Positions 39,285-49,050 of a stretch of 64,000 nucleotides of DNA are shown here, one piece after another. The translations under genes and the position numbers were made by a program. Each line of letters opens with the position of its first letter. The first letter of the stretch is position 1. This DNA is from Nonomuraea angiospora (GTDB lineage Bacteria > Actinomycetota > Actinomycetes > Streptosporangiales > Streptosporangiaceae): the NCBI RefSeq assembly GCF_014873145.1, contig NZ_JADBEK010000001.1:11904001-11968000 (forward strand). The letters are read 5' to 3'. A model generated the notes under the pieces. It had not been told where the DNA came from, made no database searches, and saw only the letters and a list, made by a program, of their open reading frames with translations.

Positions 39285-41102
39285 GTGGCGACCAAGGTCA
39301 CCTCGGCCGTGATGCGTCAAGGGCTGCGTGTCCTTGGGGTGGCCATTCACACGGAGAAGGCGGTGTTCGCGCTGGCGGTGCTGGCCAGCGCGGTCTATGG
39401 CGGCATGACCGTCGCGTCCGCGTGGGCGCTGGGCTGGGCGACCCAGAACGTGGTGCTGCCGGCCTTCGGGTCCGGCCGCGTCGCCTCGGGGGCGCTCTGG
39501 ACGGGAGTGCTCCTCATCGTCGGGACGGCGCTGCTCAAGGCGGTCGGCGTGGCCGGGCGCCGCATCCTGGCGGGGGTCATGCAGTACCGCATGCAGGCCA
39601 GGTCGCGCAGGGACGTGACCAAGCAGTACCTGAGGCTGCCACTGTCCTGGCACCACCAGCACCCGACCGGGCAGCTCCTGTCGAACGCCAGCGCCGACGC
39701 CGAGGCCGCCTGGGCACCGCTCGCGCCGTTGCCGATGGCCGTGGGCGTGATCGTCATGCTGTTCACCGCGGCGATCGCGATGCTGTTCACGGATCTCGTG
39801 CTCGCGCTGGTGGGCTTCTTGATTTTTCCTGCTATCGCCGTACTTAACCTGATTTATCAGCGCAAGCTCAGCCCGCTGGCCACCCGCGCGCAGCAGCTGC
39901 GGGCCGAGGTCAGCGAGATCGCGCACGAGAGCTTCGACGGCGCGCTCGTCGTCAAGACGCTCGGCCGGGAGGAGCTGGAGACCGACCGGTTCCGTCGCCG
40001 CGCCCACGAGCTGCGCGACGCCAACATCGCGGTCGGCCGCGTGCGCGGGCTGTTCGACCCGCTGCTGGAGGCGCTGCCCACGCTCGGCGTGCTCGCGGTG
40101 CTCGCCGTCGGCGCGGGACGGCTGTCCGCCGGCGCGATCGACTCCGGCGACCTGGTGCAGGTGGCGTACCTGTTCACGCTGCTGTCCTTCCCGATCAGGG
40201 CGCTCGGCTGGGTGCTGGCCGAGCTGCCGCGCAGCGTCGTCGGCTGGCAGCGGGTGCAGGCCGTGCTGGAGGCCACCGGCTCCATGGAGTACGGCGGCAC
40301 GGCCGCCCCGGCCGCCTCCACCCCCGCCGCGCTGGAGGTCTCCGGCGTCTCCTACGCCTACGGCGAGGCCCAGGTGCTCCACGACGTCACCTTCGACGTG
40401 CCCGCCGGCCGTACCGTCGCCCTGGTCGGGCCCACCGGCTCGGGCAAGTCCACGCTCGTGCAGCTGCTCGTCCGGCTCGTGGACCCCGGCACGGGACAGG
40501 TGCTGCTCGACGGCGTGGACCTGCGCGAGCTGGCCTACGGCGGCATCGCCGAGTCGGTGGCGCTGGTGCCGCAGCAGACGTTCCTGTTCGACGACAGCGT
40601 GCGCGGCAACGTCGCGCTCGGCGTGGAGGCAGGCGACGAGGACGTGTGGGCCGCCCTGCGGCTGGCCCAGGCCGACGGGTTCGTGGCCAGGCTCGCCGAC
40701 GGGCTCGACACCCGGGTCGGCGAGCGCGGCGCGACGCTGTCCGGCGGCCAGCGCCAGCGCCTCGCGCTGGCCCGCGCGGTCGTGCGCCGGCCCCGCCTGC
40801 TCATCCTCGACGACGCCACCTCCAGCGTGGACCCGCAGGTCGAGGCCAGGATCCTGTACGGGCTGCGGGACGCGGCCGAGTCCTCGACCGTCGTGGTCGT
40901 CGCCTACCGGCTGGCCACGATCGCCCTGGCCGACGAGGTGGTCTTCCTCGACCACGGCCGGGTCGTGGACCGGGGCACGCACGAGGAGCTGCTGGAGCGC
41001 TGCGAGGGCTACCGCAACCTGGTGACCGCCTACGAGCGCGAGGAAGCCGAGCGCGCCGCCATCGACCTGCAGGCAGAAGAGGAAGAAGGGGTCAGCGCAT
41101 GA
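39285..41102 (+). CDS. ABC exporter half-transporter with degenerate catalytic residues
   Basis: A 605-residue half-transporter: six membrane helices, then an ATPase domain with Walker [10 protein letters not shown], signature [14 protein letters not shown], and Walker [13 protein letters not shown]. The catalytic Glu after Walker B is Asp, and the H-loop His is Tyr (VVAYRLATI). Such changes mark the non-hydrolysing site of heterodimeric exporters. GTG 39285 with GGAAGGGG 10 nt upstream is the start. The stop overlaps the next half-transporter gene as ATGA. Confidence 0.92.
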   Translation: MATKVTSAVMRQGLRVLGVAIHTEKAVFALAVLASAVYGGMTVASAWALGWATQNVVLPAFGSGRVASGALWTGVLLIVGTALLKAVGVAGRRILAGVMQYRMQARSRRDVTKQYLRLPLSWHHQHPTGQLLSNASADAEAAWAPLAPLPMAVGVIVMLFTAAIAMLFTDLVLALVGFLIFPAIAVLNLIYQRKLSPLATRAQQLRAEVSEIAHESFDGALVVKTLGREELETDRFRRRAHELRDANIAVGRVRGLFDPLLEALPTLGVLAVLAVGAGRLSAGAIDSGDLVQVAYLFTLLSFPIRALGWVLAELPRSVVGWQRVQAVLEATGSMEYGGTAAPAASTPAALEVSGVSYAYGEAQVLHDVTFDVPAGRTVALVGPTGSGKSTLVQLLVRLVDPGTGQVLLDGVDLRELAYGGIAESVALVPQQTFLFDDSVRGNVALGVEAGDEDVWAALRLAQADGFVARLADGLDTRVGERGATLSGGQRQRLALARAVVRRPRLLILDDATSSVDPQVEARILYGLRDAAESSTVVVVAYRLATIALADEVVFLDHGRVVDRGTHEELLERCEGYRNLVTAYEREEAERAAIDLQAEEEEGVSA

Positions 41103-42880
41103 CGGCGCAGAGCATCCAGGGCAACTCTGAACGTTCCGCGCTGGCCACGCTCCGGCAGGGCCTCTCGCTCACCCCCGAGTTCCGCAAGGGGCTGGCGGGC
41201 ACGCTGGCGCTGGCCGTCATCGCGACCATCGGCAAGATCATCGTGCCGATCGCGGTCCAGCAGACGATCGACACGGGGCTCAAGGGCGGCTCGCCGGACA
41301 TTCCGTACATCACCAAGGCCGTTCTCATCTGTGCGGCCGCGGTGCTGCTCACGGCCCTGGCCGCGTACGTCATGAACGTCCGCCTCTACAAGGCCACCGA
41401 GTCGTCCCTGGCGACCCTGCGCGTGCGCGGCTTCCGCCACGTCCACGACCTGTCGGTGCTCACCCAGAACACCGAGCGGCGCGGCTCCCTGGTCTCGCGC
41501 GTCACCAACGACATCGACCAGATCAGCGCGTTCATGCAGTGGGGCGGGCTGATGATCATCGTGGCGTTCGGGCAGCTGTTCGTGGCGACCGTGCTCATGT
41601 TCGTCTACTCCTGGCAGCTCACCCTGCTCGTCTGGGCGTGCTTCATCCCGCTGATGATCGCGCTGCCGCGCTTCCAGCGGCTGCTGTCGCGGGCGTACAC
41701 GATCGTGCGCGAGCGCACCGGCGACATGCTGGCGGCGGTCAGCGAGTCCGTCGTCGGCGCCACCGTCATCAGGGCGTACGCCTCCGAGCACCGCACCGCC
41801 GAGCGCATCGACACGGCCGTCGACGCCAACCGGCGCGCCCAGATCAGGGCGCAGACCATCGTCGGCTTCGTCTTCCCCCTGACCGAGATCGTGGCCGCCG
41901 TCGCCATCGGCGCGATCGTGCTGCTCGGCGTGCGGCTCGGCCTGTCGGGCGACATCACGCAGGGGCAGCTGGTGGCGTTCCTGTTCCTGGTCACCCTGTT
42001 CGTCTCGCCGCTGCAGACGGCCACCGAGGTGCTGAACGAGGCCCAGAACGCCATCGCCGGCTGGCGCCGCATCCTGGGCGTGCTCGACACGCCGGCCGAC
42101 GTGGCCGACCCCGGCGAGCGGGGCGTGACGCTGCCCCGCGGCCCCATCTCGGTCGCCTTCGAGAACGTGCACTTCTCCTATCCCGGCGGCGCGCCCGTGC
42201 TGCGCGAGGTCACCGTGGACATCCCGCCGCGCTCGCGGGTCGCGGTGGTGGGGGAGACGGGGTCGGGCAAGACCACGTTCGCCAAGCTCCTGACCCGGCT
42301 CATGGACCCGGCCGGGGGCCGCGTCACGGTGGACGGCCACGACCTGCGCGACGTCCGCTTCTCCTCGCTGCGCGAGCGGATCGTCATGGTGCCGCAGGAC
42401 GGCTTCCTGTTCGACGGGACGCTGGAGGAGAACATCCGCTACGGCAGGCCGTCGGCCACCGTCGAGGAGATCCGGCTCGCGATGACCGAGCTGGGCCTGG
42501 CCGACTGGGTGGAGGGCCTGCCCGCCGGGCTGGACACCCCCGTGGGGCAGCGCGGCGAGTCGCTCTCGGCGGGCGAGCGGCAGCTCGTCGCCCTGGCGCG
42601 GGCGTACCTGGCCGACCCCGACCTGCTCCTGCTGGACGAGGCCACCTCGGCGGTGGACCCGGCCACGGAGGTACGGCTGGCGCGGGCGCTGGAGGGCGTG
42701 ACGCGGGGCCGTACGGCCGTCTCGATCGCGCACCGCCTGTCGACGGCGGAGAACGCCGACGAGGTCCTGGTCTTCGACGCGGGCCGCCTGGTGCAGCGCG
42801 GCCCGCACGCCGAACTGGTGGGGGAGCCCGGCGTGTACGCCGACCTGCACGCGTCGTGGGTCTCCGCGGCCCGCTCCTGA
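41099..42880 (+). CDS. ABC exporter half-transporter with canonical catalytic residues
   Basis: The 593-residue partner of the previous gene: six membrane helices and an ATPase domain with Walker [10 protein letters not shown], Walker [13 protein letters not shown] with catalytic Glu, and H-loop IAHRLST. Its signature is LSAGERQ rather than LSGGQ. Combined with the partner's LSGGQ, this gives one consensus and one degenerate ATP site, as in TM287/288 or BmrCD. Substrates of such pairs are lipids, peptides or drugs and cannot be predicted. A strong hairpin terminator follows. Confidence 0.93.
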   Translation: MTAQSIQGNSERSALATLRQGLSLTPEFRKGLAGTLALAVIATIGKIIVPIAVQQTIDTGLKGGSPDIPYITKAVLICAAAVLLTALAAYVMNVRLYKATESSLATLRVRGFRHVHDLSVLTQNTERRGSLVSRVTNDIDQISAFMQWGGLMIIVAFGQLFVATVLMFVYSWQLTLLVWACFIPLMIALPRFQRLLSRAYTIVRERTGDMLAAVSESVVGATVIRAYASEHRTAERIDTAVDANRRAQIRAQTIVGFVFPLTEIVAAVAIGAIVLLGVRLGLSGDITQGQLVAFLFLVTLFVSPLQTATEVLNEAQNAIAGWRRILGVLDTPADVADPGERGVTLPRGPISVAFENVHFSYPGGAPVLREVTVDIPPRSRVAVVGETGSGKTTFAKLLTRLMDPAGGRVTVDGHDLRDVRFSSLRERIVMVPQDGFLFDGTLEENIRYGRPSATVEEIRLAMTELGLADWVEGLPAGLDTPVGQRGESLSAGERQLVALARAYLADPDLLLLDEATSAVDPATEVRLARALEGVTRGRTAVSIAHRLSTAENADEVLVFDAGRLVQRGPHAELVGEPGVYADLHASWVSAARS

Positions 42881-42893
42881 ACCGAACGCGGCG

Positions 42894-42933
42894 GCCTGCC
42901 CGCGTGCCCGGTAGGCCGGGCACGCGGGCAGGC
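42894..42933. terminator. Perfect 18-bp stem hairpin after the ABC exporter genes
   Basis: GCCTGCCCGCGTGCCCGG (42894-42911) is the exact reverse complement of 42916-42933, around a TAGG loop. There is no U-tract, as is common in actinomycetes. It ends 16 bp before hisI and probably insulates it from the exporter operon. Confidence 0.8.
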
Positions 42934-42948
42934 TGGTTGAATGGACGC

Positions 42949-43296
42949 ATGTCCCTTGACCCCAAGATCGCCGCGCGGTTGAAGCGCGACGCGGACGGCC
43001 TCGTCGCCGCCATCGCCCAGCAGTACGACACCGGCGAGGTGCTCATGCTGGCCTGGATGAACGACGAGGCGCTGCATCGGACGCTCACCACCGGCCGGGC
43101 CACCTACTGGTCCCGCAGCCGCGCCGAGCTCTGGGTGAAGGGCGACACCTCCGGCCACGTCCAGCACGTCAAGGCGGTGGCGCTCGACTGCGACGGCGAC
43201 GCCGTCCTGCTCAAGGTCGACCAGGTCGACGGCGCGTGCCACACCGGAGACCGCACGTGCTTCGACGCCGACCAGCTCGAGATCCCGCTCGGATAG
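42949..43296 (+). CDS. hisI: Phosphoribosyl-AMP cyclohydrolase
   Basis: A 115-residue monofunctional HisI, opening the adenine ring of PR-AMP in the third step of histidine synthesis. The zinc/magnesium motifs are visible: [14 protein letters not shown], the [15 protein letters not shown] segment, and [14 protein letters not shown] with CHTGDRTCF. There is no HisE domain. The ATG at 42949 lacks a ribosome-binding site; TTGAAT at 42937-42942 would put initiation right at the ATG, so the transcript may be leaderless. In related genomes trpE follows it, but not here. Confidence 0.95.
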   Translation: MSLDPKIAARLKRDADGLVAAIAQQYDTGEVLMLAWMNDEALHRTLTTGRATYWSRSRAELWVKGDTSGHVQHVKAVALDCDGDAVLLKVDQVDGACHTGDRTCFDADQLEIPLG

Positions 43297-43304
43297 CAGG
43301 CAGC

Positions 43305-43871
43305 ATGGGGCACAGAGAGCTGTGGGGCTGGCTGGGGGCGACCGTCCTCGGATGCGTGCTCGTGTTGTTCGGCGCGAGCCGGGCCTGGGTGCGGATGCTG
43401 GAGGTGGGCGTGGCCGCGCCCACCGGAGGCGAGCTCAGCCCCGTGCTGACCCCCGTCGCCCTGGCCGCGCTGGCCGGGGTGGTGGCCGTGCTGGCCACCA
43501 AGGGTGTAGGACGCCGCGTCGTCGGGGCGCTGGTCGCCCTGTGCGGGGCGGGCGCGGCGGCCGGGACGTGGACGGCGCTCGGCGGCGACACCGTCACCGG
43601 CTGGCTGCGCGAGCAGAACGTCCTGCGCGGCGCCGCCGACCTCCCCTGGGAGGTCGCCCCGCTCTGGCCGGCGGTCACGGCCGCCGGAGCGGTCCTGGTG
43701 ATCGCCGGCGGGATCGTCGCGATCGTGCGCGGCGGCAGGTGGGCGGGCATGTCGGCGCGCTACGACAGGGGAGCCGACGGGGGCGCGGACAAGGCTCGCG
43801 CCGAGGTCAAGGACGACCGGGCGCTGTGGGACGCGCTCGACCGCGGCGACGATCCCACCGACTCCCGCTGA
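43305..43871 (+). CDS. Trp-region conserved membrane protein (TIGR02234 type)
   Basis: A 188-residue protein with four hydrophobic segments and a charged, Asp-rich C terminus (KARAEVKDDRALWDALDRG). Its position, 8 nt after hisI and upstream of trpC, and its WGWLGATVLGCVLVLFGASRAWV-like N-terminal pattern match the Trp-region membrane protein family found beside trp genes in actinomycetes. Function is unknown; a role in tryptophan metabolism is only inferred from location. Confidence 0.83.
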   Translation: MGHRELWGWLGATVLGCVLVLFGASRAWVRMLEVGVAAPTGGELSPVLTPVALAALAGVVAVLATKGVGRRVVGALVALCGAGAAAGTWTALGGDTVTGWLREQNVLRGAADLPWEVAPLWPAVTAAGAVLVIAGGIVAIVRGGRWAGMSARYDRGADGGADKARAEVKDDRALWDALDRGDDPTDSR

Positions 43872-43937
43872 CCCTCTGCGCTATGACGATTTCTTTACTG
43901 TTCTGAACCTCTGTCTGCTTGGCAAACGTTTCCTCAA

Positions 43938-43943
43938 TAAGCT
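43938..43943 (+). promoter_or_regulatory. Putative -10 element of the first Gly/Tyr/Gln-repeat gene
   Basis: TAAGCT is followed by GCCG, CAAC and GCCAC words that recur with the same order and nearly the same spacing at 44772-44777 before the second repeat gene. This suggests a duplicated promoter. The surrounding 110 bp is AT-rich relative to the region. Confidence 0.5.
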
Positions 43944-43982
43944 GCCGTTGCAACACGCCACGAACACTTAGGAGCCAAGCGC

Positions 43983-44657
43983 ATGAGCTACGGGGATCAG
44001 GGCAGCGGTGGGGGTTACGGCGCGCAGCCGCCCGGTGGTGGATACGGCCAGCAGCCCCCCAGCGGGGGCGGCGGTTATGGCCAGCAGCCGCCCAGCTACG
44101 GGGGCGGGTACGGCCAGCAGCCCCCGACCGGAGGTGGCGGCTACGGCCAGCAGCCCCCGAGCGGGGGTGGCGGCTACGGTCAGCAGCCCCCGAGCGGGGG
44201 TGGCGGCTACGGTCAGCAACCCGGTTACGGTCAGGGCGGGTACGGCGAACAGCCGCCCAGCTACCCACAGGAGCAGCTTGGCTACGGTCAGCAGCCCCCG
44301 AGTGGCGGTGGCTATGGTCAGCAGCCTCCCAGCTACGGTCAGCAGGGCTACGGCTACGGCATGCCGCCCCAGCAGCCGAGGTCGACCAACGGCATGGCGG
44401 TGGCCTCGCTCGTCCTGGGCATCATCGGCCTGATCTTCTGCGGCCTCACCAGCATTCCGGGCGTCATCCTCGGCCACATCGCCCTCAACCGCATCAAGAA
44501 GAGCGGGGAGGAAGGCTCCGGCATGGCCATCGGCGGTTTGGTCACGTCCTACATCACCGTCGTGATCTGGGTGCTGTGCTGGATCATCTTCGGCGGTCTC
44601 ATCCTCTCGATGATCGGGCTCAGCGCCGCCGCCACGTCGTCCTCGTACGACTACTGA
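43983..44657 (+). CDS. DUF4190-type membrane protein with Gly/Tyr/Gln/Pro repeat domain
   Basis: A 224-residue protein. Residues 1-133 are low complexity, built from repeats of [10 protein letters not shown] and close variants. The C-terminal part has two membrane helices (about 138-165 and 185-213) with [14 protein letters not shown] and [11 protein letters not shown] between them, the DUF4190 pattern. Such proteins are common in actinomycetes without known function. The N-terminal domain, probably cytoplasmic, is disordered and tyrosine-rich, like proteins that self-assemble or bind modular domains; that is inference. AGGAG lies 8 nt before the ATG. Confidence 0.85.
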   Translation: MSYGDQGSGGGYGAQPPGGGYGQQPPSGGGGYGQQPPSYGGGYGQQPPTGGGGYGQQPPSGGGGYGQQPPSGGGGYGQQPGYGQGGYGEQPPSYPQEQLGYGQQPPSGGGYGQQPPSYGQQGYGYGMPPQQPRSTNGMAVASLVLGIIGLIFCGLTSIPGVILGHIALNRIKKSGEEGSGMAIGGLVTSYITVVIWVLCWIIFGGLILSMIGLSAAATSSSYDY

Positions 44658-44771
44658 CCCGGTCGGTAACCCCCGCTCGCATGTGTGTCCGGACCGTGAC
44701 GAGCCGCTTGCGGTCCGATTACGAATCTTCCGCAAAGCGGACGTTCCTCCATATAGGGAGCTTATTCTCGC

Positions 44772-44777
44772 TAGGCT
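44772..44777 (+). promoter_or_regulatory. Putative -10 element of the second Gly/Tyr/Gln-repeat gene
   Basis: TAGGCT with downstream GCCG, CAAC and GCCAC words matching the region at 43938. It lies 42 nt before the ATG at 44819. Confidence 0.5.
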
Positions 44778-44818
44778 GCCGCGCAACTCGCCACAGATGA
44801 CGACATGAGAGGTTCTTC

Positions 44819-45337
44819 ATGAGTTACGGAAATCAGGGCGGCGGCGGCTACGGATCGCAGCCGCCCGGTGGCGGCTACGGTCAGCAGCCCCCGAGCGGCG
44901 GCGGCCACGGTGGCGGTTATGGTCAGCAGCCTCCGAGCGGCGGTGGTTATGGTCAGCAGCCTCCGAGCGGCGGCTACGGGTCGCAGCCGCCGAGTGGCGG
45001 CTACGGCCAGCAGCCCCCGAGCGGCGGCGACTTTGGCGGCGGTTACGGCCAGCAGCCTCCCGCCGGGGGCAACCCGCCGGACAACTACCTGGTAGCGGCC
45101 ATCCTGACCACCGTGTTCTGCTGCTTTCCCCTGGGCATCGTGTCGATCGTCAAGTCCACGCAGGTCAACTCAAAGTGGCAGATCGGCGACTTCCAGGGGG
45201 CTGCGCTGGCGAGCGAGGAGGCCAAGACCTGGTGGAAGCGGTCCTTGATCGCCGGCATCATCTGGTGGGTCCTGGTCATCCTCTTCTGCGTCGTGATGTT
45301 CGGCCTCCTGGCCGCTAGCTTCCCGAGCATGAGTTAG
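44819..45337 (+). CDS. CD225/dispanin-type membrane protein with Gly/Tyr/Gln/Pro repeat domain
   Basis: A 172-residue protein. Residues 1-87 repeat [10 protein letters not shown], like the preceding gene. The rest is a CD225/dispanin domain: [20 protein letters not shown], then [13 protein letters not shown] and [15 protein letters not shown], with two membrane helices and the conserved double Cys. The eukaryotic relatives (IFITM proteins) modulate membrane fusion; bacterial ones are unstudied. It shares N-terminal repeats and promoter words with the upstream gene but not the membrane domain, indicating partial duplication or domain swapping. Confidence 0.87.
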   Translation: MSYGNQGGGGYGSQPPGGGYGQQPPSGGGHGGGYGQQPPSGGGYGQQPPSGGYGSQPPSGGYGQQPPSGGDFGGGYGQQPPAGGNPPDNYLVAAILTTVFCCFPLGIVSIVKSTQVNSKWQIGDFQGAALASEEAKTWWKRSLIAGIIWWVLVILFCVVMFGLLAASFPSMS

Positions 45338-45363
45338 TGAGCCGGAAGGCGGATACTGGGAGC

Positions 45364-45795
45364 ATGAGCATCGCAACAACCGAGCGGCGCGGCGCGGCAC
45401 GTCTCAAGGACCTGCTCGCGCCGCTCGGTGTTGCGGGCGCGACGGGCGCCGTGTTCGCGTTCGTCGGGGTGGTTGACCCCAACCAGCCGGGCCACTACCC
45501 GACCTGCCCGTTCCTGTGGATGACCGGCCTCTACTGCCCGGGCTGCGGCACGCTGCGCACCATTCACGCGCTCGCCCACCTCGACCCGGCCACCGCGCTC
45601 GGGATGAACCCTCTCGCCGTGGCCATGATGCCGTTCCTGCTGTTCTGGTGGGGCAGATGGGTCGTACGCGCCTGGCAGGGCAGGCCGAGACGCACCACGC
45701 TCGCCCATCCGGCGTGGCTGTGGGCGTTCCTCGCCATCGTCATGGTCTACTGGGTCGTCCGTAACCTGCCGTTCGGGGCGTTCCTCGCTCCGTAG
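45364..45795 (+). CDS. DUF2752 family membrane protein
   Basis: A 143-residue membrane protein with three hydrophobic segments and the DUF2752 hallmark [13 protein letters not shown] around residue 60, preceded by [10 protein letters not shown]. Its location between a Trp-region membrane protein and trpC is conserved in actinomycetes. No function is established. ATG 45364 directly follows a GGGAGC site; a GTG at 45337 is also in frame and touches the preceding stop. Confidence 0.85.
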   Translation: MSIATTERRGAARLKDLLAPLGVAGATGAVFAFVGVVDPNQPGHYPTCPFLWMTGLYCPGCGTLRTIHALAHLDPATALGMNPLAVAMMPFLLFWWGRWVVRAWQGRPRRTTLAHPAWLWAFLAIVMVYWVVRNLPFGAFLAP

Positions 45796-45925
45796 GGACT
45801 CCCAGCCGGGGGGCCTGTGGCGAGGTGACCCCGTGCGGGCCGATACCATCGCAGGACAAGGCAGAGAGCGGACGCGACGCGAACTCTCCGCCGCCCCCAC
45901 AGTCGACCGGAGGGACCTCAAGCGC

Positions 45926-46765
45926 GTGAGTGAGCGGACGGAAGGGCCGAGTGTCCTCGACGACATCCTCGACGGGGTGCGCGCCGACCTCGCCGCACGT
46001 CAGCAGGCCGTGTCCATTGACGAGCTCAAGCGGCGGGCCGAGCGCGCCCACGCGCCCAGAGACGCCATGGCCGCGCTCGGGGGCGACAGGATCTCGGTGA
46101 TCGCCGAGGTCAAGCGGTCGAGCCCGTCCAAGGGCGCGCTGGCCGCCATCGCCGACCCGGCCGCGCTGGCGGCCGACTACGAAGAGGGCGGCGCCCACGT
46201 CATCAGCGTGCTGACCGAGCGCCGCAAGTTCGGCGGCAGCCTGGAGGACCTGGCGGCGGTGCGCGCCCGGGTCGACATCCCGATCCTGCGTAAAGACTTC
46301 ATCCTCACCTCCTACCAGCTCTGGGAGGCCCGGGCCCACGGCGCCGACCTGGCGCTGCTGATGGTCGTCTGCCTGGAGCAGGAGGCGCTGGTGTCGCTGA
46401 TCGAGCGGGCCGAGTCGATCGGGCTCACCCCGCTGGTCGAGGTGCACACCGAGGAGGAGCTCGAGCGGGCGGTCGCCGCCGGCGCCCGGGTCATCGGGAT
46501 CAACGCGCGCAACCTCAAGACACTCGAGGTCGACCGCGAGGTCTTCACGAAGCTGGCGCCCAAGATCCCCGATAATGTGATCAAGATTGCCGAGTCGGGC
46601 GTGCGCGGCCCGCACGACCTGCTCGCCTATGCCAGGGCCGGCGCCGACGCCGTCCTGGTCGGGGAGAGCCTGGTCACCGGCAAGGACCCGCGCAAGGCGG
46701 TGGAGGCTCTGGTGACCGCCGGCGCCCATCCAGCGACGCGCCCCGACCACTCAGCAGAGGGATAG
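45926..46765 (+). CDS. trpC: Indole-3-glycerol phosphate synthase
   Basis: TrpC closes the indole ring in tryptophan synthesis. The monofunctional beta/alpha barrel shows [13 protein letters not shown] with the catalytic Glu/Lys, [13 protein letters not shown] with the catalytic Lys, [19 protein letters not shown] and [11 protein letters not shown] 45926 (VSERTEG) behind GGAGGG is chosen; upstream in-frame starts give a non-conserved extension. The stop is 2 nt before trpB, so no trpM-like gene lies between, unlike Streptomyces. Confidence 0.95.
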   Translation: MSERTEGPSVLDDILDGVRADLAARQQAVSIDELKRRAERAHAPRDAMAALGGDRISVIAEVKRSSPSKGALAAIADPAALAADYEEGGAHVISVLTERRKFGGSLEDLAAVRARVDIPILRKDFILTSYQLWEARAHGADLALLMVVCLEQEALVSLIERAESIGLTPLVEVHTEEELERAVAAGARVIGINARNLKTLEVDREVFTKLAPKIPDNVIKIAESGVRGPHDLLAYARAGADAVLVGESLVTGKDPRKAVEALVTAGAHPATRPDHSAEG

Positions 46766-46767
46766 CA

Positions 46768-48009
46768 GTGGCACACGAAGGCTCCATCCTGACCGCCGCC
46801 GACCTGGCGGGCAACGGCCCGCTCGGCGACGACCCCGACGTGCACGGCAAGTTCGGCATCTTCGGCGGCCGGTTCGTCCCCGAGGCGCTCATCCCGGCGC
46901 TCGACGAGGTGGCCGCGGTCTACGAGAAGGCCAAGAACGACCCGGAGTTCCTGCGGGAGTTCGACCATCTGCTGCGCACGTACGCGGGCCGGCCGACCAC
47001 GCTGACCGACGTGCCGCGCTTCAGCGAGCAGGCCGGCGGCGCCAGGATCGTGCTCAAGCGTGAGGACCTCACCCACACCGGCGCTCACAAGATCAACAAC
47101 GTGCTCGGCCAGGCCCTGCTGACCAAGCGGCTGGGCAAGAAGCGCGTGATCGCCGAGACCGGCGCGGGCCAGCACGGCGTGGCCACCGCCACCGCGGCCG
47201 CCCTGCTCGGCCTGGAGTGCGTGATCTACATGGGCGCGGTCGACTGCGAGCGCCAGGCGCTCAACGTCGCCAGGATGAAGCTGCTCGGCGCCACCGTGGT
47301 GCCGGTGACCAACGGCTCCCAGACGCTGAAGGACGCCATCAACGAGGCCTTCCGCGACTGGGTGACCAACGTCGACTCCACCCACTACCTGTTCGGCACG
47401 ATCGCGGGGCCGCACCCGTTCCCCGAGATCGTGCGCGACTTCGCGCGCATCATCGGCGTCGAGGCCCGCCGCCAGATCCAGGAGCTGACCGGCGGCCTGC
47501 CCGACGCGGTGTGCGCGGCGGTCGGCGGCGGCAGCAACGCGATCGGCATCTTCCACGCGTTCCTCGGCGACGAGGGCGTCCAGCTGCACGGCTACGAGGC
47601 CGCCGGGCGCGGCCTGGAGTCCGGCGAGCACGCGCTCACGCTGACCGCCGGCTCGATCGGCGTGCTGCACGGCTCGCGCACCTACGTGCTGCAGGACGAC
47701 GAGGGCCAGACCATCGAGTCCCACTCGATCTCGGCCGGGCTCGACTACCCGGGCGTCGGCCCCGAGCACGCCTGGCTGAAGGACTCGGGCCGCGCCACCT
47801 ACCACGGCGTCACCGACGACGCGGCGATGGCCGCGTTCTCGCTGCTGGCCAGGACCGAGGGCATCATCCCGGCCATCGAGTCCTCTCACGCCCTGGCGGG
47901 CGCGCTGGAGCTGGGCCGCGAGCTCGGCCCCGAGGCGACCATCCTGGTCAACCTCTCCGGCCGAGGCGACAAAGACATGGGCACGGCGATGAAATACTTC
48001 AACCTCTGA
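46768..48009 (+). CDS. trpB: Tryptophan synthase beta chain
   Basis: TrpB condenses indole with serine. The 413-residue protein carries PLP-binding Lys108 in HTGAHKINN, the [17 protein letters not shown] loop, and [11 protein letters not shown] for phosphate binding. It starts at GTG 46768. A 73-bp gap with a strong hairpin separates it from trpA, so the two subunits may be made at different levels. Confidence 0.97.
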   Translation: MAHEGSILTAADLAGNGPLGDDPDVHGKFGIFGGRFVPEALIPALDEVAAVYEKAKNDPEFLREFDHLLRTYAGRPTTLTDVPRFSEQAGGARIVLKREDLTHTGAHKINNVLGQALLTKRLGKKRVIAETGAGQHGVATATAAALLGLECVIYMGAVDCERQALNVARMKLLGATVVPVTNGSQTLKDAINEAFRDWVTNVDSTHYLFGTIAGPHPFPEIVRDFARIIGVEARRQIQELTGGLPDAVCAAVGGGSNAIGIFHAFLGDEGVQLHGYEAAGRGLESGEHALTLTAGSIGVLHGSRTYVLQDDEGQTIESHSISAGLDYPGVGPEHAWLKDSGRATYHGVTDDAAMAAFSLLARTEGIIPAIESSHALAGALELGRELGPEATILVNLSGRGDKDMGTAMKYFNL

Positions 48010-48019
48010 CGAGCCGCCA

Positions 48020-48045
48020 CCCCGGCGCAGGGCCCCGCGCCGGGG
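48020..48045 (+). terminator. Hairpin in the trpB-trpA gap
   Basis: CCCCGGCGC (48020-48028) pairs perfectly with GCGCCGGGG (48037-48045) around an 8-nt loop, without a U-tract. It could attenuate or stabilise the transcript between trpB and trpA. Confidence 0.45.
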
Positions 48046-48082
48046 GATAACTGGTGGGACTCGACCTTCGAAACGGACAGAC

Positions 48083-48877
48083 ATGACGACTCTTCAGACG
48101 GTTTTCGCCAAGGCGAAGGCGGACAACCGGGCCGCGCTCGTCGGCTACCTGCCCGCGGGCTTCCCCTCCAAGGGCGGCGACGTCGCCGCGGCCGCGGCCC
48201 TGGTCGAGGCCGGCTGCGACGTCATCGAGATCGGCCTGCCCTACTCCGACCCGCTCATGGACGGGCCGACGATCCAGGACGCGGTGCACCGCTCGCTGGT
48301 CAACGGCACGCGCATCGCCGACGTGCTGCGCACGGTCGAGGGCGTCGCCGCCACCGGAGCGGCCACGCTCGTCATGACGTACTGGAACCCCATCGACAAG
48401 TACGGCGCCGAGCGGTTCGCCCGCGACCTCGCCGATGCGGGCGGCGTGGGCACGATCACGCCCGACCTGACGCCCGAGGAGTCGGAGCCGTGGCGGGCGG
48501 CGTCCGCGTCCGCGGGCATCGACACGGTGTTCCTGGTGGCGCCCAGCTCGACCGAGCAGCGCATCAAGGCCGTCGTCGACTGCTGCACGGGCTTCGTGTA
48601 CGCGGCCTCGCTGATGGGCGTCACCGGCGCCAGGGAGAGCGTCAACGTCGCCGCCGAGGGCCTGGTCGAGCGGACCCGGGCCCACACGGACCTGCCGGTG
48701 TGCGTGGGCCTCGGCGTGGGCACGGGCGCGCAGGCGGCCGAGGTGGCGGCCTACGCCGACGGGGTGATCGTGGGGTCGGCGTTCATCCGCCGCATCCTCG
48801 ACGCGTCCGACGAGGCCGAGGGCCGGGCCTCCATCGCCACCCTGGCCAGGGACATGGCCTCGGGCGTGCGCCGCTAG
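48083..48877 (+). CDS. trpA: Tryptophan synthase alpha chain
   Basis: TrpA cleaves indole-3-glycerol phosphate to indole for TrpB. The catalytic Glu is in VIEIGLPYSDPLMDGP, which also contains the catalytic Asp, and the phosphate-binding GLGVGTGAQ is intact. It is 264 residues, the usual size. It ends the trp cluster and is followed by a palindromic hairpin. Confidence 0.96.
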   Translation: MTTLQTVFAKAKADNRAALVGYLPAGFPSKGGDVAAAAALVEAGCDVIEIGLPYSDPLMDGPTIQDAVHRSLVNGTRIADVLRTVEGVAATGAATLVMTYWNPIDKYGAERFARDLADAGGVGTITPDLTPEESEPWRAASASAGIDTVFLVAPSSTEQRIKAVVDCCTGFVYAASLMGVTGARESVNVAAEGLVERTRAHTDLPVCVGLGVGTGAQAAEVAAYADGVIVGSAFIRRILDASDEAEGRASIATLARDMASGVRR

Positions 48878-48910
48878 GCTTCCGCGCTCCCGGCGCTCCT
48901 TCTCTCCTAA

Positions 48911-48942
48911 GGACCTTCACCGACGTACGTCGGCAAAGGTCC
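48911..48942. terminator. Palindromic hairpin downstream of trpA
   Basis: GGACCTT-ca-CCGACGTACGTCGG-ca-AAGGTCC forms a nearly perfect 32-bp palindrome, interrupted only by ca/ca. It probably terminates the trp transcript; no U-tract is seen. Confidence 0.65.
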
Positions 48943-49050
48943 CGGCGGAGCTTTGCCAAGGATCTGGCGCGTAAGCCTTGGCGTGCGGTCCGGGGCGGGT
49001 GATGATCGGGGCCCCGAAGCGGTGTGACGCACGACCCCGAAAGGACACCG

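Noticed and set aside
45836..45925. A tryptophan leader peptide before trpC
   Set aside because: No short ORF with Trp codons and no terminator/antiterminator pair was found upstream of trpC.
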